17,501 nt of DNA from contig PSRN01000215.1 in assembly GCA_003176075.1 (NCBI GenBank), positions 1 to 17,501 of the forward strand, written 5' to 3'. Below, piece by piece: positions 8,201-14,636 of the stretch. The translations under genes and the position numbers were made by a program. The notes below the pieces were generated by a model. It was given only the letters and a program-made list of their open reading frames with translations, ran no database searches and had not been told where the DNA came from. The DNA is from Bdellovibrio sp. Its GTDB lineage: Bacteria; Bdellovibrionota; Bdellovibrionia; Bdellovibrionales; Bdellovibrionaceae. Positions within the stretch are counted from its first letter, which is position 1. Each line of letters starts with the position of its first letter.

Positions 8201-8244
8201 CTACACTTGCTTCTTGCCGCTACACTTGCTTCTTGCCGCTACAC
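8201..8244. repeat. 19-bp tandem duplication at the bolA 3' end
   Basis: The unit CTACACTTGCTTCTTGCCG occurs at 8201-8219 and 8220-8238, followed by six bases of a third copy. On the minus strand each unit encodes CSGKKQV plus a stop in one frame. The second unit contains the bolA stop (8220-8222), and the first lies just beyond it. The duplication fills the gap between the convergent genes. Confidence 0.85.
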
Positions 8245-8540
8245 GGTGGCGAGCGGCGATCGGATTCCTCTTTGACCTTTTGCCACTCCTCGGGAGTGTA
8301 AGTCCAAAGCGCCAAAGCATGAAGCCCTTGCTCACGCTCTTCCGACAACAGGCTGTAAACTTGGCGCTGGCGATCGACACGCGAAAAGCCCTGAAAGGCT
8401 GGACTGACAACAACAAGACGAAAATGGGTTTCAGAACCGGGAGGAACCCGGTGTCCCGAACTTTCATTTTCAAGCTCAAACCATTCTGGCAAAAAGCGCT
8501 TTTGCACCTTTTGCCGAATGGAATCCTCAATCCGTCCCAT
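8220..8540 (-). CDS. bolA: BolA family protein
   Basis: 106 aa from ATG 8540. It matches the E. coli BolA pattern, as I recall it, through most of its length: the ENES..H region, VPPGSETHFRLVVVS, the R..Y..L.EE stretch, GLHALALWTYTPEEW and the C-terminal SPPC. The conserved His of HALAL, implicated in iron-sulfur binding with monothiol glutaredoxins, is present. BolA proteins act in iron-sulfur or redox regulation and, in enterobacteria, in envelope and morphology control. A TTG at 8570 would add ten residues. I choose the ATG because it matches the family start, although neither has a good ribosome site; with the ATG the gene overlaps the upstream one by 14 bases, suggesting translational coupling. 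The C-terminus SGKKQV comes from the 19-bp repeat unit. Confidence 0.9.
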   Translation of the reverse strand: MGRIEDSIRQKVQKRFLPEWFELENESSGHRVPPGSETHFRLVVVSPAFQGFSRVDRQRQVYSLLSEEREQGLHALALWTYTPEEWQKVKEESDRRSPPCSGKKQV

Positions 8541-9102
8541 TGCGGTTGAAACGTTCACGTATTTGCTCAATCAAGCCCTGAGCCTTGAGACCGGCGCTCA
8601 GCAAGGCGGTGGCCGCCTTCTCGACGGTGGGACTTTCCATCAGGCGCTTTTCAAGGTTTTTAGCGCGCTGGAGCCCCTGTTGCGCGGCCCACTGACCCAA
8701 GGGATGACCGATCGGTAAGTTTTCAAAATCGCCGTTGTGAACCCATTGGGTCGCCACTTCCTCGGCCAGTTCGAAGGGCTTGGGAAAGCGCGAGCGCAAC
8801 ATCTCGCTGCCGCGAAAATGAATCTCGACCCGGTCTTGCTCATCCCGGGCTTCGGCCTCATCCTCGATCAGGCGTAGCTGAACGGCTTCCTCTTGCCCGT
8901 GCGTCTCATGATCCTGATCATTAAACGCGGATTCCTCGTCATCATCCTCGGAAGAGACATGATTGTCCTCAGGCTCTTCCCTCCCCGGCCGCCGGCGTGC
9001 CCGGTGGGGACGCGAGGTCCCTTCGGTCTCATAATGAGACATTTTTGTTTTCTGTTTCCCCAACGATCCTTTCTTGGCGCGAAAATCCCTTGTTGTTGGC
9101 AT
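8527..9102 (-). CDS. Acidic protein of unknown function between parA and bolA
   Basis: 191 aa from ATG 9102, one base after the parA stop codon; GGAAGGA at the end of parA supplies the ribosome site. No signal peptide or membrane segment is seen, so it should be cytoplasmic. Residues 1-45 are basic (RPHRARRRPGREE), and 45-95 are strongly acidic and probably disordered (EDDDEE). The C-terminal half (about 95-185) looks helical: FPKPFELAEEVATQWVHNGDFENLPIGHPLG, then Ala/Leu-rich helices. The position after parA is where ParB normally sits, but I see neither a ParB nuclease motif nor a helix-turn-helix. It could be a ParA partner or cargo adaptor; that is inference from gene order only. Confidence 0.8.
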   Translation of the reverse strand: MPTTRDFRAKKGSLGKQKTKMSHYETEGTSRPHRARRRPGREEPEDNHVSSEDDDEESAFNDQDHETHGQEEAVQLRLIEDEAEARDEQDRVEIHFRGSEMLRSRFPKPFELAEEVATQWVHNGDFENLPIGHPLGQWAAQQGLQRAKNLEKRLMESPTVEKAATALLSAGLKAQGLIEQIRERFNRNGTD

Positions 9103-9103
9103 T

Positions 9104-10189
9104 CTATCCTTCCTTCCAGAAGCCGAGAATTTCCCGGGTCAAACCGTCATAATCCTCACGAGCATTGTTCTTGGTCGAAAAAATTGATCGAGGACCGCCG
9201 ATGGCGTTTTTCAACTCCGTCGAGCTGCGAATATAGTGCTTCAGCAACATGTCTTCAAACAGCTCAATACTCTGGTTGAGGTAAATTTGACTCGATGACT
9301 CCCGGCCGTCAAAGCGGGTAAAGAGAATGCGCTTCTCAAAATCCAAATCAAATTCACCCTTCAGTTCCTCAAGGTCCTCCAAGTGTTTTTTCACTCCGAT
9401 CATGGAAAATTTATCCGGGCTGATGGGCAAGATGACCATATCCGAAGCGCAGGTCACCGCCGTGTTGATTGCCGACAGGCTTGGCGCCGTGTCGATAATC
9501 ACCAGATCATAGGACGGTAGAACCTCCCGCAGGGGACCCTTCACGGCGGTCGCCCAATTGCGATTCGAGTGAAGCAGGACACGGTCAAGGACGGAGTTGT
9601 TCAAACTGGATGGAATCAAATCGACTCCGGGGGCGATGGGCACAATCACTTCCTTCACCACAGCCTTGCGCTCCAGCACGTCAACCCAAACCGGCAAGTC
9701 TTCCGCTTCCACACCCAACGCGAAAGTCAGATTGGCCTGTTGATCCAAATCCAAGAACAACACCCGCGCCCCATACTGCGCCGCCCTCCAACCCAAGTTG
9801 AGAGCCGAGGTGGTCTTGGCGACCCCGCCTTTGAGCATCTGAAAGGAAATCACCTTTTGTGGCATCCGAAAGCTCTTGAGCGTGAGAAGTTTTCGCGCCA
9901 ATTGGGGAGCCACCGAACTGCGGCTTTTCCACTGCGGATCGAGCTTGAGAAGTTGCGCCGTCACTTTTTCGGCCGACTCTTCAAGTAGATAAGCCAAGTC
10001 CGCTACTGAAAGAAACTGATCCTTCATCCGCTGGGGAGTTATTTGATCGGCCTCCGGGGGTTCGAGGGGTTCTTGCCGCCTGGACTTTTGCTTTTCGCCG
10101 GCTTTTTTGTCCTTCGCGGGGCCGCTTGCGGCATTTGCGGCACTTGAAGAGTCCCTCGAAGAATTCTTTGATTTTTGATTTTTTTCCAT
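9104..10189 (-). CDS. parA: ParA/Soj-family ATPase
   Basis: 361 aa from ATG 10189. A low-complexity hydrophilic N-terminus (1-45) precedes a helical, possibly helix-turn-helix region (SVADLAYLLEESAEKV, about 61-76), as in longer ParA proteins. The ATPase core has the deviant Walker A KGGVAKTT (about 120-127) with its signature lysine, LFLDLDQQANLT (about 144-155), and Walker B VIIDTAPS. ParA proteins bind DNA and ATP and position chromosomes, plasmids or protein cargo. No ParB follows. An alternative start, ATG 10255, overlaps the upstream stop (TGATG) and would add 22 residues by translational coupling; neither start has a strong ribosome site. The Ser/Ala/Lys-rich leader makes the shorter form more credible to me. 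Confidence 0.92.
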   Translation of the reverse strand: MEKNQKSKNSSRDSSSAANAASGPAKDKKAGEKQKSRRQEPLEPPEADQITPQRMKDQFLSVADLAYLLEESAEKVTAQLLKLDPQWKSRSSVAPQLARKLLTLKSFRMPQKVISFQMLKGGVAKTTSALNLGWRAAQYGARVLFLDLDQQANLTFALGVEAEDLPVWVDVLERKAVVKEVIVPIAPGVDLIPSSLNNSVLDRVLLHSNRNWATAVKGPLREVLPSYDLVIIDTAPSLSAINTAVTCASDMVILPISPDKFSMIGVKKHLEDLEELKGEFDLDFEKRILFTRFDGRESSSQIYLNQSIELFEDMLLKHYIRSSTELKNAIGGPRSIFSTKNNAREDYDGLTREILGFWKEG

Positions 10190-10254
10190 GTGAAGGATGT
10201 CACCACCAGAGCCCGTTCCAAGCAAGCATCGATTCACCGTTCCGGCGCCTTTCA

Positions 10255-10914
10255 TCAATTATTGGAAGCGAACCAACCGCTCGAGCCATAGGTCCCGCTG
10301 AGAAAGACCTTCAGCGAGTTGGATTGATCAAGAAAGATCTTGCCAGTCCAGGACTGAGCGCTTTGCGTGACAAATTGAATATCGGTGGGGGAGCAGGTGC
10401 CGGTCAGGGTCTCGCTCACCCCAGAGCCCGGCCAAAGTAGCGTTCCACTGATGGAAGACCCGTTTTGCGACAGGTTCAAGATCCCCGAGGCCGTTCCGAC
10501 CAAAAGTGAAAACATCCCCTGGCAGGGGGTCGCATTGGTGCCGTTAGGAGTGCCGCTCGCGGTGGTCAAACTCAGGATGGAGGTCATTTGCGTTCCCGCC
10601 GTGTCTGACACTTGAATTTGAATATTGCCCGAGTCGGTCGTTGCCGTAAAAACGGCGGCGTTAAGACCCGTTTGCACCAGTCCGGTTCCGCCGCCGACCA
10701 AGGCGAAAGTGTAGGGTGGAGAGCCGCCGCTCACACCCAGGACCACTGCTTTTCCGATGGCGAGAGTGTAGGAGGTCGGTGACATGGTCAAAGGCACGTT
10801 GAGCGAGTTCATTCCTGTATCATCGACACTCTGTGGGGATGAGCAGGCCAAAAGGACCGGCAAGAAGGAAAGAACCGCGCACGGTGCGATTTGAATAAGT
10901 TTCACGCGCATCAT
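10255..10914 (-). CDS. Lipoprotein with Ig-like domain
   Basis: 219 aa from the first of two adjacent ATGs (10914 and 10911). GGAGG lies three bases before the first and six before the second, so 10911 may be used. The signal is MRVKLIQI...FLPVLLAC with lipobox LLAC (Cys24), predicting a lipid-anchored envelope protein. Residues about 36-105 (MSPTSYTLAIGKAVVLGVSG, PPYTFALVGG, NIQIQVSDTAG) have the pattern of a bacterial Ig-like repeat. The rest is a Thr/Ser/Gly-rich beta region with two cysteines (TPCQGMF, GTCSPTD). Its stop overlaps the possible upstream parA start, so it may head the parA-bolA transcription unit. No enzymatic motif is seen. Confidence 0.85.
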   Translation of the reverse strand: MMRVKLIQIAPCAVLSFLPVLLACSSPQSVDDTGMNSLNVPLTMSPTSYTLAIGKAVVLGVSGGSPPYTFALVGGGTGLVQTGLNAAVFTATTDSGNIQIQVSDTAGTQMTSILSLTTASGTPNGTNATPCQGMFSLLVGTASGILNLSQNGSSISGTLLWPGSGVSETLTGTCSPTDIQFVTQSAQSWTGKIFLDQSNSLKVFLSGTYGSSGWFASNN

Positions 10915-11164
10915 TCCCCTCCGCTTTCCATTATAAGATCCCGGCAAAAGGTTGACGAGAACCGAAAAGCGAGGGTCTCAAGACGGAACGACGGAGGGCG
11001 ACCGTGAGGTGGTTGTTAGGTGGTCGTTGGGGGGTCGTGAGGGGGTCGTCAGGTGATCGATGCCAACGAGCCCCCTGACCAGCTGGCCAGCTGCCGAAGT
11101 TCTTTCTCCCAACCGAGTGAGTTCGACAGCTGCACAGGGAATTTACAAGAGGGAATTTACTAGT
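10915..11164. other. Intergenic region with C-rich, Rho-site-like tract
   Basis: Downstream of the Gly-rich protein gene and upstream of the Ig-like lipoprotein. At about 11000-11053 the minus strand is a degenerate repeat of CGACCCCCTCA/CGACCACC units, rich in C and poor in G, as expected of a Rho utilisation site. The plus strand has corresponding G-runs of 2-6. The rest (11054-11164) has no open frame with a ribosome site; GGGAATTTAC is present together with a close partial repeat, GGAATTTAC (about 11137-11161). Confidence 0.45.
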
Positions 11165-11190
11165 GCGTGGGCGGCCGGGCCGCCACGGGC
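11165..11190. repeat. Palindromic element, 25-bp short form, just after a stop codon
   Basis: Reads GCGTGGGCGG, spacer CCGGG, CCGCCACGGG on the plus strand. On the minus strand the hairpin begins within a few bases of the stop codon at 11195 and could act as a transcript-end hairpin for the Gly-rich protein gene, although no T-run follows. Confidence 0.8.
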
Positions 11191-11194
11191 ATTA

Positions 11195-11938
11195 TCAGCG
11201 ATGGGGCGTTGTCGCAAAGGTAGCGCGTCCAGCGGGGAACCGATTCGCACCGAAGCCTCCACCGATCAAAGGATTTACGACGGGTCTTCCAATATTGCCG
11301 CCGCCGACTCCACCATATCTCCACCTGTTGTTGTTCCAATATCCCCCGCCCCCGCCCCAACCATAGCCGGGTCCATAACCGCGGGGTCCGCCATAAACAA
11401 AGCACCTCATGTTATTGCAGGGAAAGCTATTCCAATAAGGAATCCTATAACCGCCCGTGTAGTAAACAGAGTTGCGACAATCCCAGTTATTATAATAAGG
11501 CGTCGCACACCCCGGACACGACCATCCAACCGACCCCACAGCTCCATTCAAAACATAGGGCGCAGGCATGGGTTGAAGGGGCAATGTGTTGATGGTCGAC
11601 GAACAAGACACTTGGTCGAAACATGAGCCCACTGGAAGTGGCGCCTGATAGAGAACCCCATTGTCTCCGGCCGCAACGACAATGCCACCACCATAGTTCA
11701 CGACGTTATTGTTCCCGGTCACGGCACCAACTCCACCCCATGAATTGTTTGGACCCCATTGCTGCGCTGCCTGCGCACTGTCCCATGAGGATTGCTGTGG
11801 TTGCCCGTAGTACGGAGAACTACCGCTGGCATCTGGAACCTGTGCCTGCTGATCCGGCGGCGGCATATAGTCAGCGCGGACCAAGCCAAAGGGAAGCATT
11901 GTCAAAGTTGCAGCTAAAACGAGATAAGCCTTTTTCAT
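11195..11938 (-). CDS. Exported Gly/Tyr/Asn-rich protein of unknown function
   Basis: 247 aa from ATG 11938 behind AAGGAG at good spacing. Residues 1-22 are a signal peptide (MKKAYLVLAATLTMLPFGLVRA). The mature protein has low complexity: a Gln/Ser/Pro-rich start (25-60), an Asn/Gly/Val middle, then six or seven cysteines in pairs (SCFDQVSC, CPGC, DC, CNNMRC), and a C-terminal Gly/Tyr/Trp/Arg-rich region (GYGPGYGWGGGGGYW). Such composition is seen in exported structural or surface proteins, but I recognise no family. Upstream lie about 100 bp of noncoding sequence, so it is probably its own transcription unit. The coding strand of the Gly-rich part is very G-rich. Confidence 0.8.
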   Translation of the reverse strand: MKKAYLVLAATLTMLPFGLVRADYMPPPDQQAQVPDASGSSPYYGQPQQSSWDSAQAAQQWGPNNSWGGVGAVTGNNNVVNYGGGIVVAAGDNGVLYQAPLPVGSCFDQVSCSSTINTLPLQPMPAPYVLNGAVGSVGWSCPGCATPYYNNWDCRNSVYYTGGYRIPYWNSFPCNNMRCFVYGGPRGYGPGYGWGGGGGYWNNNRWRYGGVGGGNIGRPVVNPLIGGGFGANRFPAGRATFATTPHR

Positions 11939-12042
11939 CCCAACTCCTTTTTTGAATGCAATGTATCAAAATGAATTGGGCTCTTTTAACACGCCGCATA
12001 CATAAGTGCCAAAAAAAAGCGCAGGTAGAGGGGGGTCTGAAA

Positions 12043-13674
12043 CTATTTACACAAAAGAACCCAGGTCGGCTTACGACGAGTATTAAAACTCGGATTTAAA
12101 CGGTAGATTATGGCATCGGCCGGAGACTGAATTTTCTTCAATGGATCGCAAGTCATCCCGGCAGCGCGGGCGGCGAAGCCGCCACGGGTGGCCGAGTCGC
12201 TGGGAAGAATGCTTTCATCTGAAGTCACCATCATCAGGCCACGAAAGCGAGCCGCCAACGCGACAATTTGCGCTTGATCCGGCCAGTGCTCCTCGACCCG
12301 ATACTGGATGCGCGACCGCCAAGTCGGTGCCTTCGACAGGAGGTTCGCCGAGCGAACCTCCCTTGGCCCCTCCGCAGTCATCAGCCGCAGCAAACGATCG
12401 CGGAAGTAACTCTCTTGCATGACGCTTTTCACATCCCAAATCACAAGGGACTCGCCGAAATCTTCAGCCAGCCGCAAGGGCTCGTATTCTCCCGATTGGG
12501 AGTTCGAACTGATGGTGATCACAAGCCCGACGCCCAAGAGAAGAAAAGCCAAGGGACGAAAAATCCATTTCTCGTAGCGCATCCCCCAGCATTTGGCCCA
12601 CACGCGGGCGAAGACGAACAAGAGAAAAGGTAAGATGGGCAAGAGAAAACGCTCCTCTTTGTGAGGGACCAACGAGTGCATGAAAATAAAAAAAGCCGAA
12701 ACACCCAAGAGAAGCTTTTCAAAACGGGTGAGGTGCCGCAGCCCCCGCCAAAGCAAGGGCAAGGAAAGGGGAAAGAACCAAATGGGCAGGACCGTGAGCC
12801 AGGTGTGATACCAAGGCTGCTGGCTGCTTTGAACCGCGCCGTCCTGGTTGAAGAGCAGATAATCACGGAGGGTTTGCAGGGGCCAGCGCCCAAAAGCCAG
12901 GTCAATCGATCCCTCTAGGGCGGCCGTCACCACTCCCGCCGCCGCGAAGATCACCACGCGCCGCCAGCGCCGCCCCCAGGCCAGCTCCACCGCCTTACCG
13001 ATGGCCAAGAGCCCCACCTGAAAGCGAAACAGGCAGGCGAGACCGAGAACAACGGCGCCAGCAAAAAAGCGCCGGTCGCCGCCTTCCGACCGCCGTGCTT
13101 CATCTGCCATGAACAGATAGCCCACCCAAACCAGCGTCATGGCGATCCCCTCACCATAGGCCCGGGTGGACGCAAAGGGCATGAGGAAATAAAGGCTCAA
13201 AAAATAGAGCGGGAAAAGAATCAAACGCCCATTTTCTGGCGCTAGCGAAGGGCTCAGCCGCCCATGAAACCACCCATAACTCCACCTACAACTCCACCCA
13301 TAAGACCAAATGCCAAGGCAACTAAAAAGACCCAACATGAACAGCTGAAACTGAATCAAAGAAAACACCGAATGGATTCCGAACAAAGACCCCAACCGAA
13401 CAAAACTGGTAAGAATCCACACCAGCAGCGGGCTTCGCCAAGGGGGGAGTTCCAGCGGCACTCCGCGCGCCGTCTCGAGCGCCGGCAAAACACCGTGGGA
13501 ATAGTCGTCCACCGACATGGCACCATAAACAAGAATCGCCGTGACGGTTCGGACCGCAAGGCCCAAGAGCAGGGCCAGCCAAAAATGAACTTTCTGCGGA
13601 GGTGCCGACGGAGCCGCCTTGGGCGGCGGAGCTTGTAAAGGCACCGACTTGGTCAAATCCGTGGAATTCTTCAC
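12043..13674 (-). CDS. GT22 (Alg9/PIG-B-like) mannosyltransferase-type membrane protein
   Basis: 543 aa from GTG 13674, with GAGG about nine bases upstream. A Pro/Ala-rich leader (1-28) precedes a polytopic membrane protein with roughly 9-11 hydrophobic segments. GT22 features are clear: the acidic luminal-loop motif DDYSHG (56-61) after TM1, TRAYGEG (170-176), FRFQVGL (216-222), the PWYHTWLTVLP stretch (287-297) and the hallmark HKEERF (338-343). The family transfers mannose from polyprenyl-phosphate-mannose to lipid-linked or envelope glycans; the acceptor here is unknown. Three palindromic elements lie inside the gene and encode parts of the leader and C-terminal domain, and a 12-bp tandem repeat encodes SYGW-type units at 124-139. 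The gene is divergent from the pseudouridine synthase. Confidence 0.88.
   Translation of the reverse strand: MKNSTDLTKSVPLQAPPPKAAPSAPPQKVHFWLALLLGLAVRTVTAILVYGAMSVDDYSHGVLPALETARGVPLELPPWRSPLLVWILTSFVRLGSLFGIHSVFSLIQFQLFMLGLFSCLGIWSYGWSCRWSYGWFHGRLSPSLAPENGRLILFPLYFLSLYFLMPFASTRAYGEGIAMTLVWVGYLFMADEARRSEGGDRRFFAGAVVLGLACLFRFQVGLLAIGKAVELAWGRRWRRVVIFAAAGVVTAALEGSIDLAFGRWPLQTLRDYLLFNQDGAVQSSQQPWYHTWLTVLPIWFFPLSLPLLWRGLRHLTRFEKLLLGVSAFFIFMHSLVPHKEERFLLPILPFLLFVFARVWAKCWGMRYEKWIFRPLAFLLLGVGLVITISSNSQSGEYEPLRLAEDFGESLVIWDVKSVMQESYFRDRLLRLMTAEGPREVRSANLLSKAPTWRSRIQYRVEEHWPDQAQIVALAARFRGLMMVTSDESILPSDSATRGGFAARAAGMTCDPLKKIQSPADAIIYRLNPSFNTRRKPTWVLLCK
12164..12188. repeat. Palindromic element, 25-bp short form, inside the GT22 gene
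   Basis: Reads GCGCGGGCGG, spacer CGAAG, CCGCCACGGG on the plus strand, one base off the family consensus outside the spacer. In the GT22 frame it encodes an Ala/Gly/Arg stretch (ATRGGFAARAAG) in the C-terminal domain. Confidence 0.78.
12318..12376. repeat. Palindromic element, inner-arm form with 38-bp core, inside the GT22 gene
   Basis: The arms GCCAAGTCGGTGC (12318-12330) and CCTCCGCA (12369-12376) match those of the intergenic copy at 14564-14592. Between them are exactly 38 bases, holding an inner palindrome (GGAGGTTCGC, CGA, GCGAACCTCC). The copy at 13595-13652 also has exactly 38 bases between the same arms. It encodes TAEGPREVRSANLLSKAPTWR in the C-terminal domain. Confidence 0.7.
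13258..13305. repeat. 12-bp in-frame tandem repeat (4 copies) in the GT22 gene
   Basis: The four units are CCGCCCATGAAA, CCACCCATAACT, CCACCTACAACT and CCACCCATAAGA. On the coding strand they give SYGW, SCRW, SYGW and FHGR, at the end of a membrane segment. The length keeps the frame. Confidence 0.8.
13595..13652. repeat. Palindromic element, inner-arm form with 38-bp core, inside the GT22 gene
   Basis: Reads TGCGGAGG, 38 bases, GCACCGACTTGG on the plus strand. The core holds an inner palindrome GGAGCCGCC / GGCGGCGGAG. It encodes most of the Pro/Ala-rich cytoplasmic leader of the GT22 protein (SVPLQAPPPKAAPSAPPQ), a segment other GT22 proteins would not need. Confidence 0.7.
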
Positions 13675-13686
13675 CTGACTTTACCT

Positions 13687-13729
13687 CACTTCACTTCACT
13701 TCAGTTCAGTTCAGTTCACTTCGCTTCAC
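13687..13729. repeat. Pentanucleotide tandem repeat between divergent genes
   Basis: About eight units of CACTT/CAGTT/CGCTT, on the minus strand (A/C)AGTG-type, lie between the GT22 start (13674) and the pseudouridine synthase start (13787 or 13817). The GT22 ribosome site GAGG is built from the repeat edge. Unit gain or loss would change spacing upstream of both genes. Confidence 0.85.
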
Positions 13730-13786
13730 ATCAATCGCTTCAATCGTTCATAGTCTTTTGAAAAATCGCCGCCTTTTACTGGTGCT

Positions 13787-14542
13787 TTGTCAGGCAAAGC
13801 ACTAGATTCGGGCGCCGTGAGCGGACTGACGATTCTTTTTGAAGACGAAGACCTGATCGCGGTCAACAAACCGGCCGGCCTGCTTTCACAGGCGTCTTGG
13901 GACCCCAAGCGTCCACATGTTGTCGCGGATCTGAAAAATAGATTTGGCATTGAAGCCATTCTCCATCATCGTCTGGACCGCGACACCAGTGGGGTTCTCT
14001 TGCTCACCAAGAACCAGCGTCTAAATGCCGCGGTCACCGATCTTTTTCGCCAGCACAAAATCGAAAAGGTTTATTGGGCCCTGTGCAACACAGCCCCTTC
14101 GCAAGCTTGGCAAGACCAGCGGATTGAAAATCATCTGGCTCCCGTGCGCGATTCCGCCAAGCAGTTGCAACGAATGAAAGTCGTGCGCTCGGGAGGTTGG
14201 CAAGCGGTGACCGAGCTTCGCCTTATAGCTCACGGACCCGCTGCTCACGGACCCACTGTCCACGGACCCATCTTTGATTGGGTGGAAGCCAAGCCCCTCA
14301 CCGGACGAACCCATCAGATCCGCGTTCATTTGGCTGGCCTACAACGGCCCATCTTGGGCGACCCCCTCTACGGAGGCCGCACGACGATGATCAAGCGCCA
14401 TTTCCCCCATGAAGTGAATAGGACTTTGTTGCACGCCAGATCCCTTCGCTTGACCCATCCAAGAACACAGCAAGAACTTCAGATCGAGGCTCCCCTTCCA
14501 GCCGACATGGAGGCGCTCACACGCCTGATCGGCCACGAATAA
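13787..14542 (+). CDS. RluA-family RNA pseudouridine synthase
   Basis: 251 aa from TTG 13787; GTG 13817 is an alternative giving 241 aa, and neither has a good ribosome site. The fold is the compact RluA type without an S4 domain. Seen are LTILFEDEDLIAVNKPAGLL (14-33), the catalytic motif HRLDRDTSG (61-69) with nucleophile Asp64, LLLTKN, KVYWALC, and the C-terminal PLTGRTHQIRVHLAG and PILGDPLYGG. The family isomerises specific uridines in rRNA or tRNA; I cannot tell the target. An unusual AHGPAAHGPTVHGP insertion encoded by a 15-bp tandem repeat lies just before the C-terminal motif, probably in a loop. The gene is divergent from GT22 and ends before a palindromic element with a T-run. Confidence 0.93.
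   Translation: MSGKALDSGAVSGLTILFEDEDLIAVNKPAGLLSQASWDPKRPHVVADLKNRFGIEAILHHRLDRDTSGVLLLTKNQRLNAAVTDLFRQHKIEKVYWALCNTAPSQAWQDQRIENHLAPVRDSAKQLQRMKVVRSGGWQAVTELRLIAHGPAAHGPTVHGPIFDWVEAKPLTGRTHQIRVHLAGLQRPILGDPLYGGRTTMIKRHFPHEVNRTLLHARSLRLTHPRTQQELQIEAPLPADMEALTRLIGHE
14229..14273. repeat. 15-bp in-frame tandem repeat in the pseudouridine synthase
   Basis: Three units (CTCACGGACCCGCTG, CTCACGGACCCACTG, TCCACGGACCCATCT) encode AHGPA-type pentapeptides between ELRLI and FDWVEAKPL. The third unit is the most diverged. Confidence 0.85.
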
Positions 14543-14545
14543 CAA

Positions 14546-14602
14546 GCGTGGGCGGCGACCACAGCCAAGTCGGTGCTTTCAGCACCTCCGCAGTGCCACG
14601 GG
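14546..14602. repeat. Palindromic element, nested long form, intergenic
   Basis: The outer arms GCGTGGGCGGC (14546-14556) and GCCACGGG (14595-14602) enclose inner arms GCCAAGTCGGTGC and GCACCTCCGCA around a 4-base loop (TTTC or similar; GGTGC/GCACC pairs). This is a hairpin inside a hairpin. Reversed, it has the same block order as the copy at 4924-4981. Confidence 0.78.
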
Positions 14603-14603
14603 A

Positions 14604-14634
14604 GCGTGGGCGGTGGAGCCGCCACGGGTTTTTG
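14604..14634 (+). terminator. Palindromic element (short form) plus T5: terminator of the pseudouridine synthase gene
   Basis: GCGTGGGCGG, spacer TGGAG, CCGCCACGGG is followed directly by TTTTTG. The stem of about eight pairs with one bulged G, plus the T-run, makes a good intrinsic terminator on the plus strand, 62 bases after the stop at 14542. The hairpin is itself a copy of the dispersed palindrome. Confidence 0.7.
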
Positions 14635-14636
14635 TT

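Noticed and set aside
8527..9102. ParB identity for the protein after parA
   Set aside because: No ParB/Srx motif, no helix-turn-helix and unusual acidic composition; only the position suggests it.
11060..11626. 188-codon plus-strand frame opposite the Gly-rich exported protein
   Set aside because: It is the antisense of a gene with a clear signal peptide and ribosome site; long antisense frames are expected opposite Gly-rich coding sequence.
11939..12042. Terminator and promoter between the GT22 and Gly-rich genes
   Set aside because: A T8 run on the minus strand (12010-12017) has no stem before it, and the candidate -10 (GATACA) is poor; not strong enough to list as sites.
4924..14628. 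Repeated palindromes as a CRISPR array
   Set aside because: Copies are far apart, of different lengths, and in genes; there is no regular spacing or spacer.
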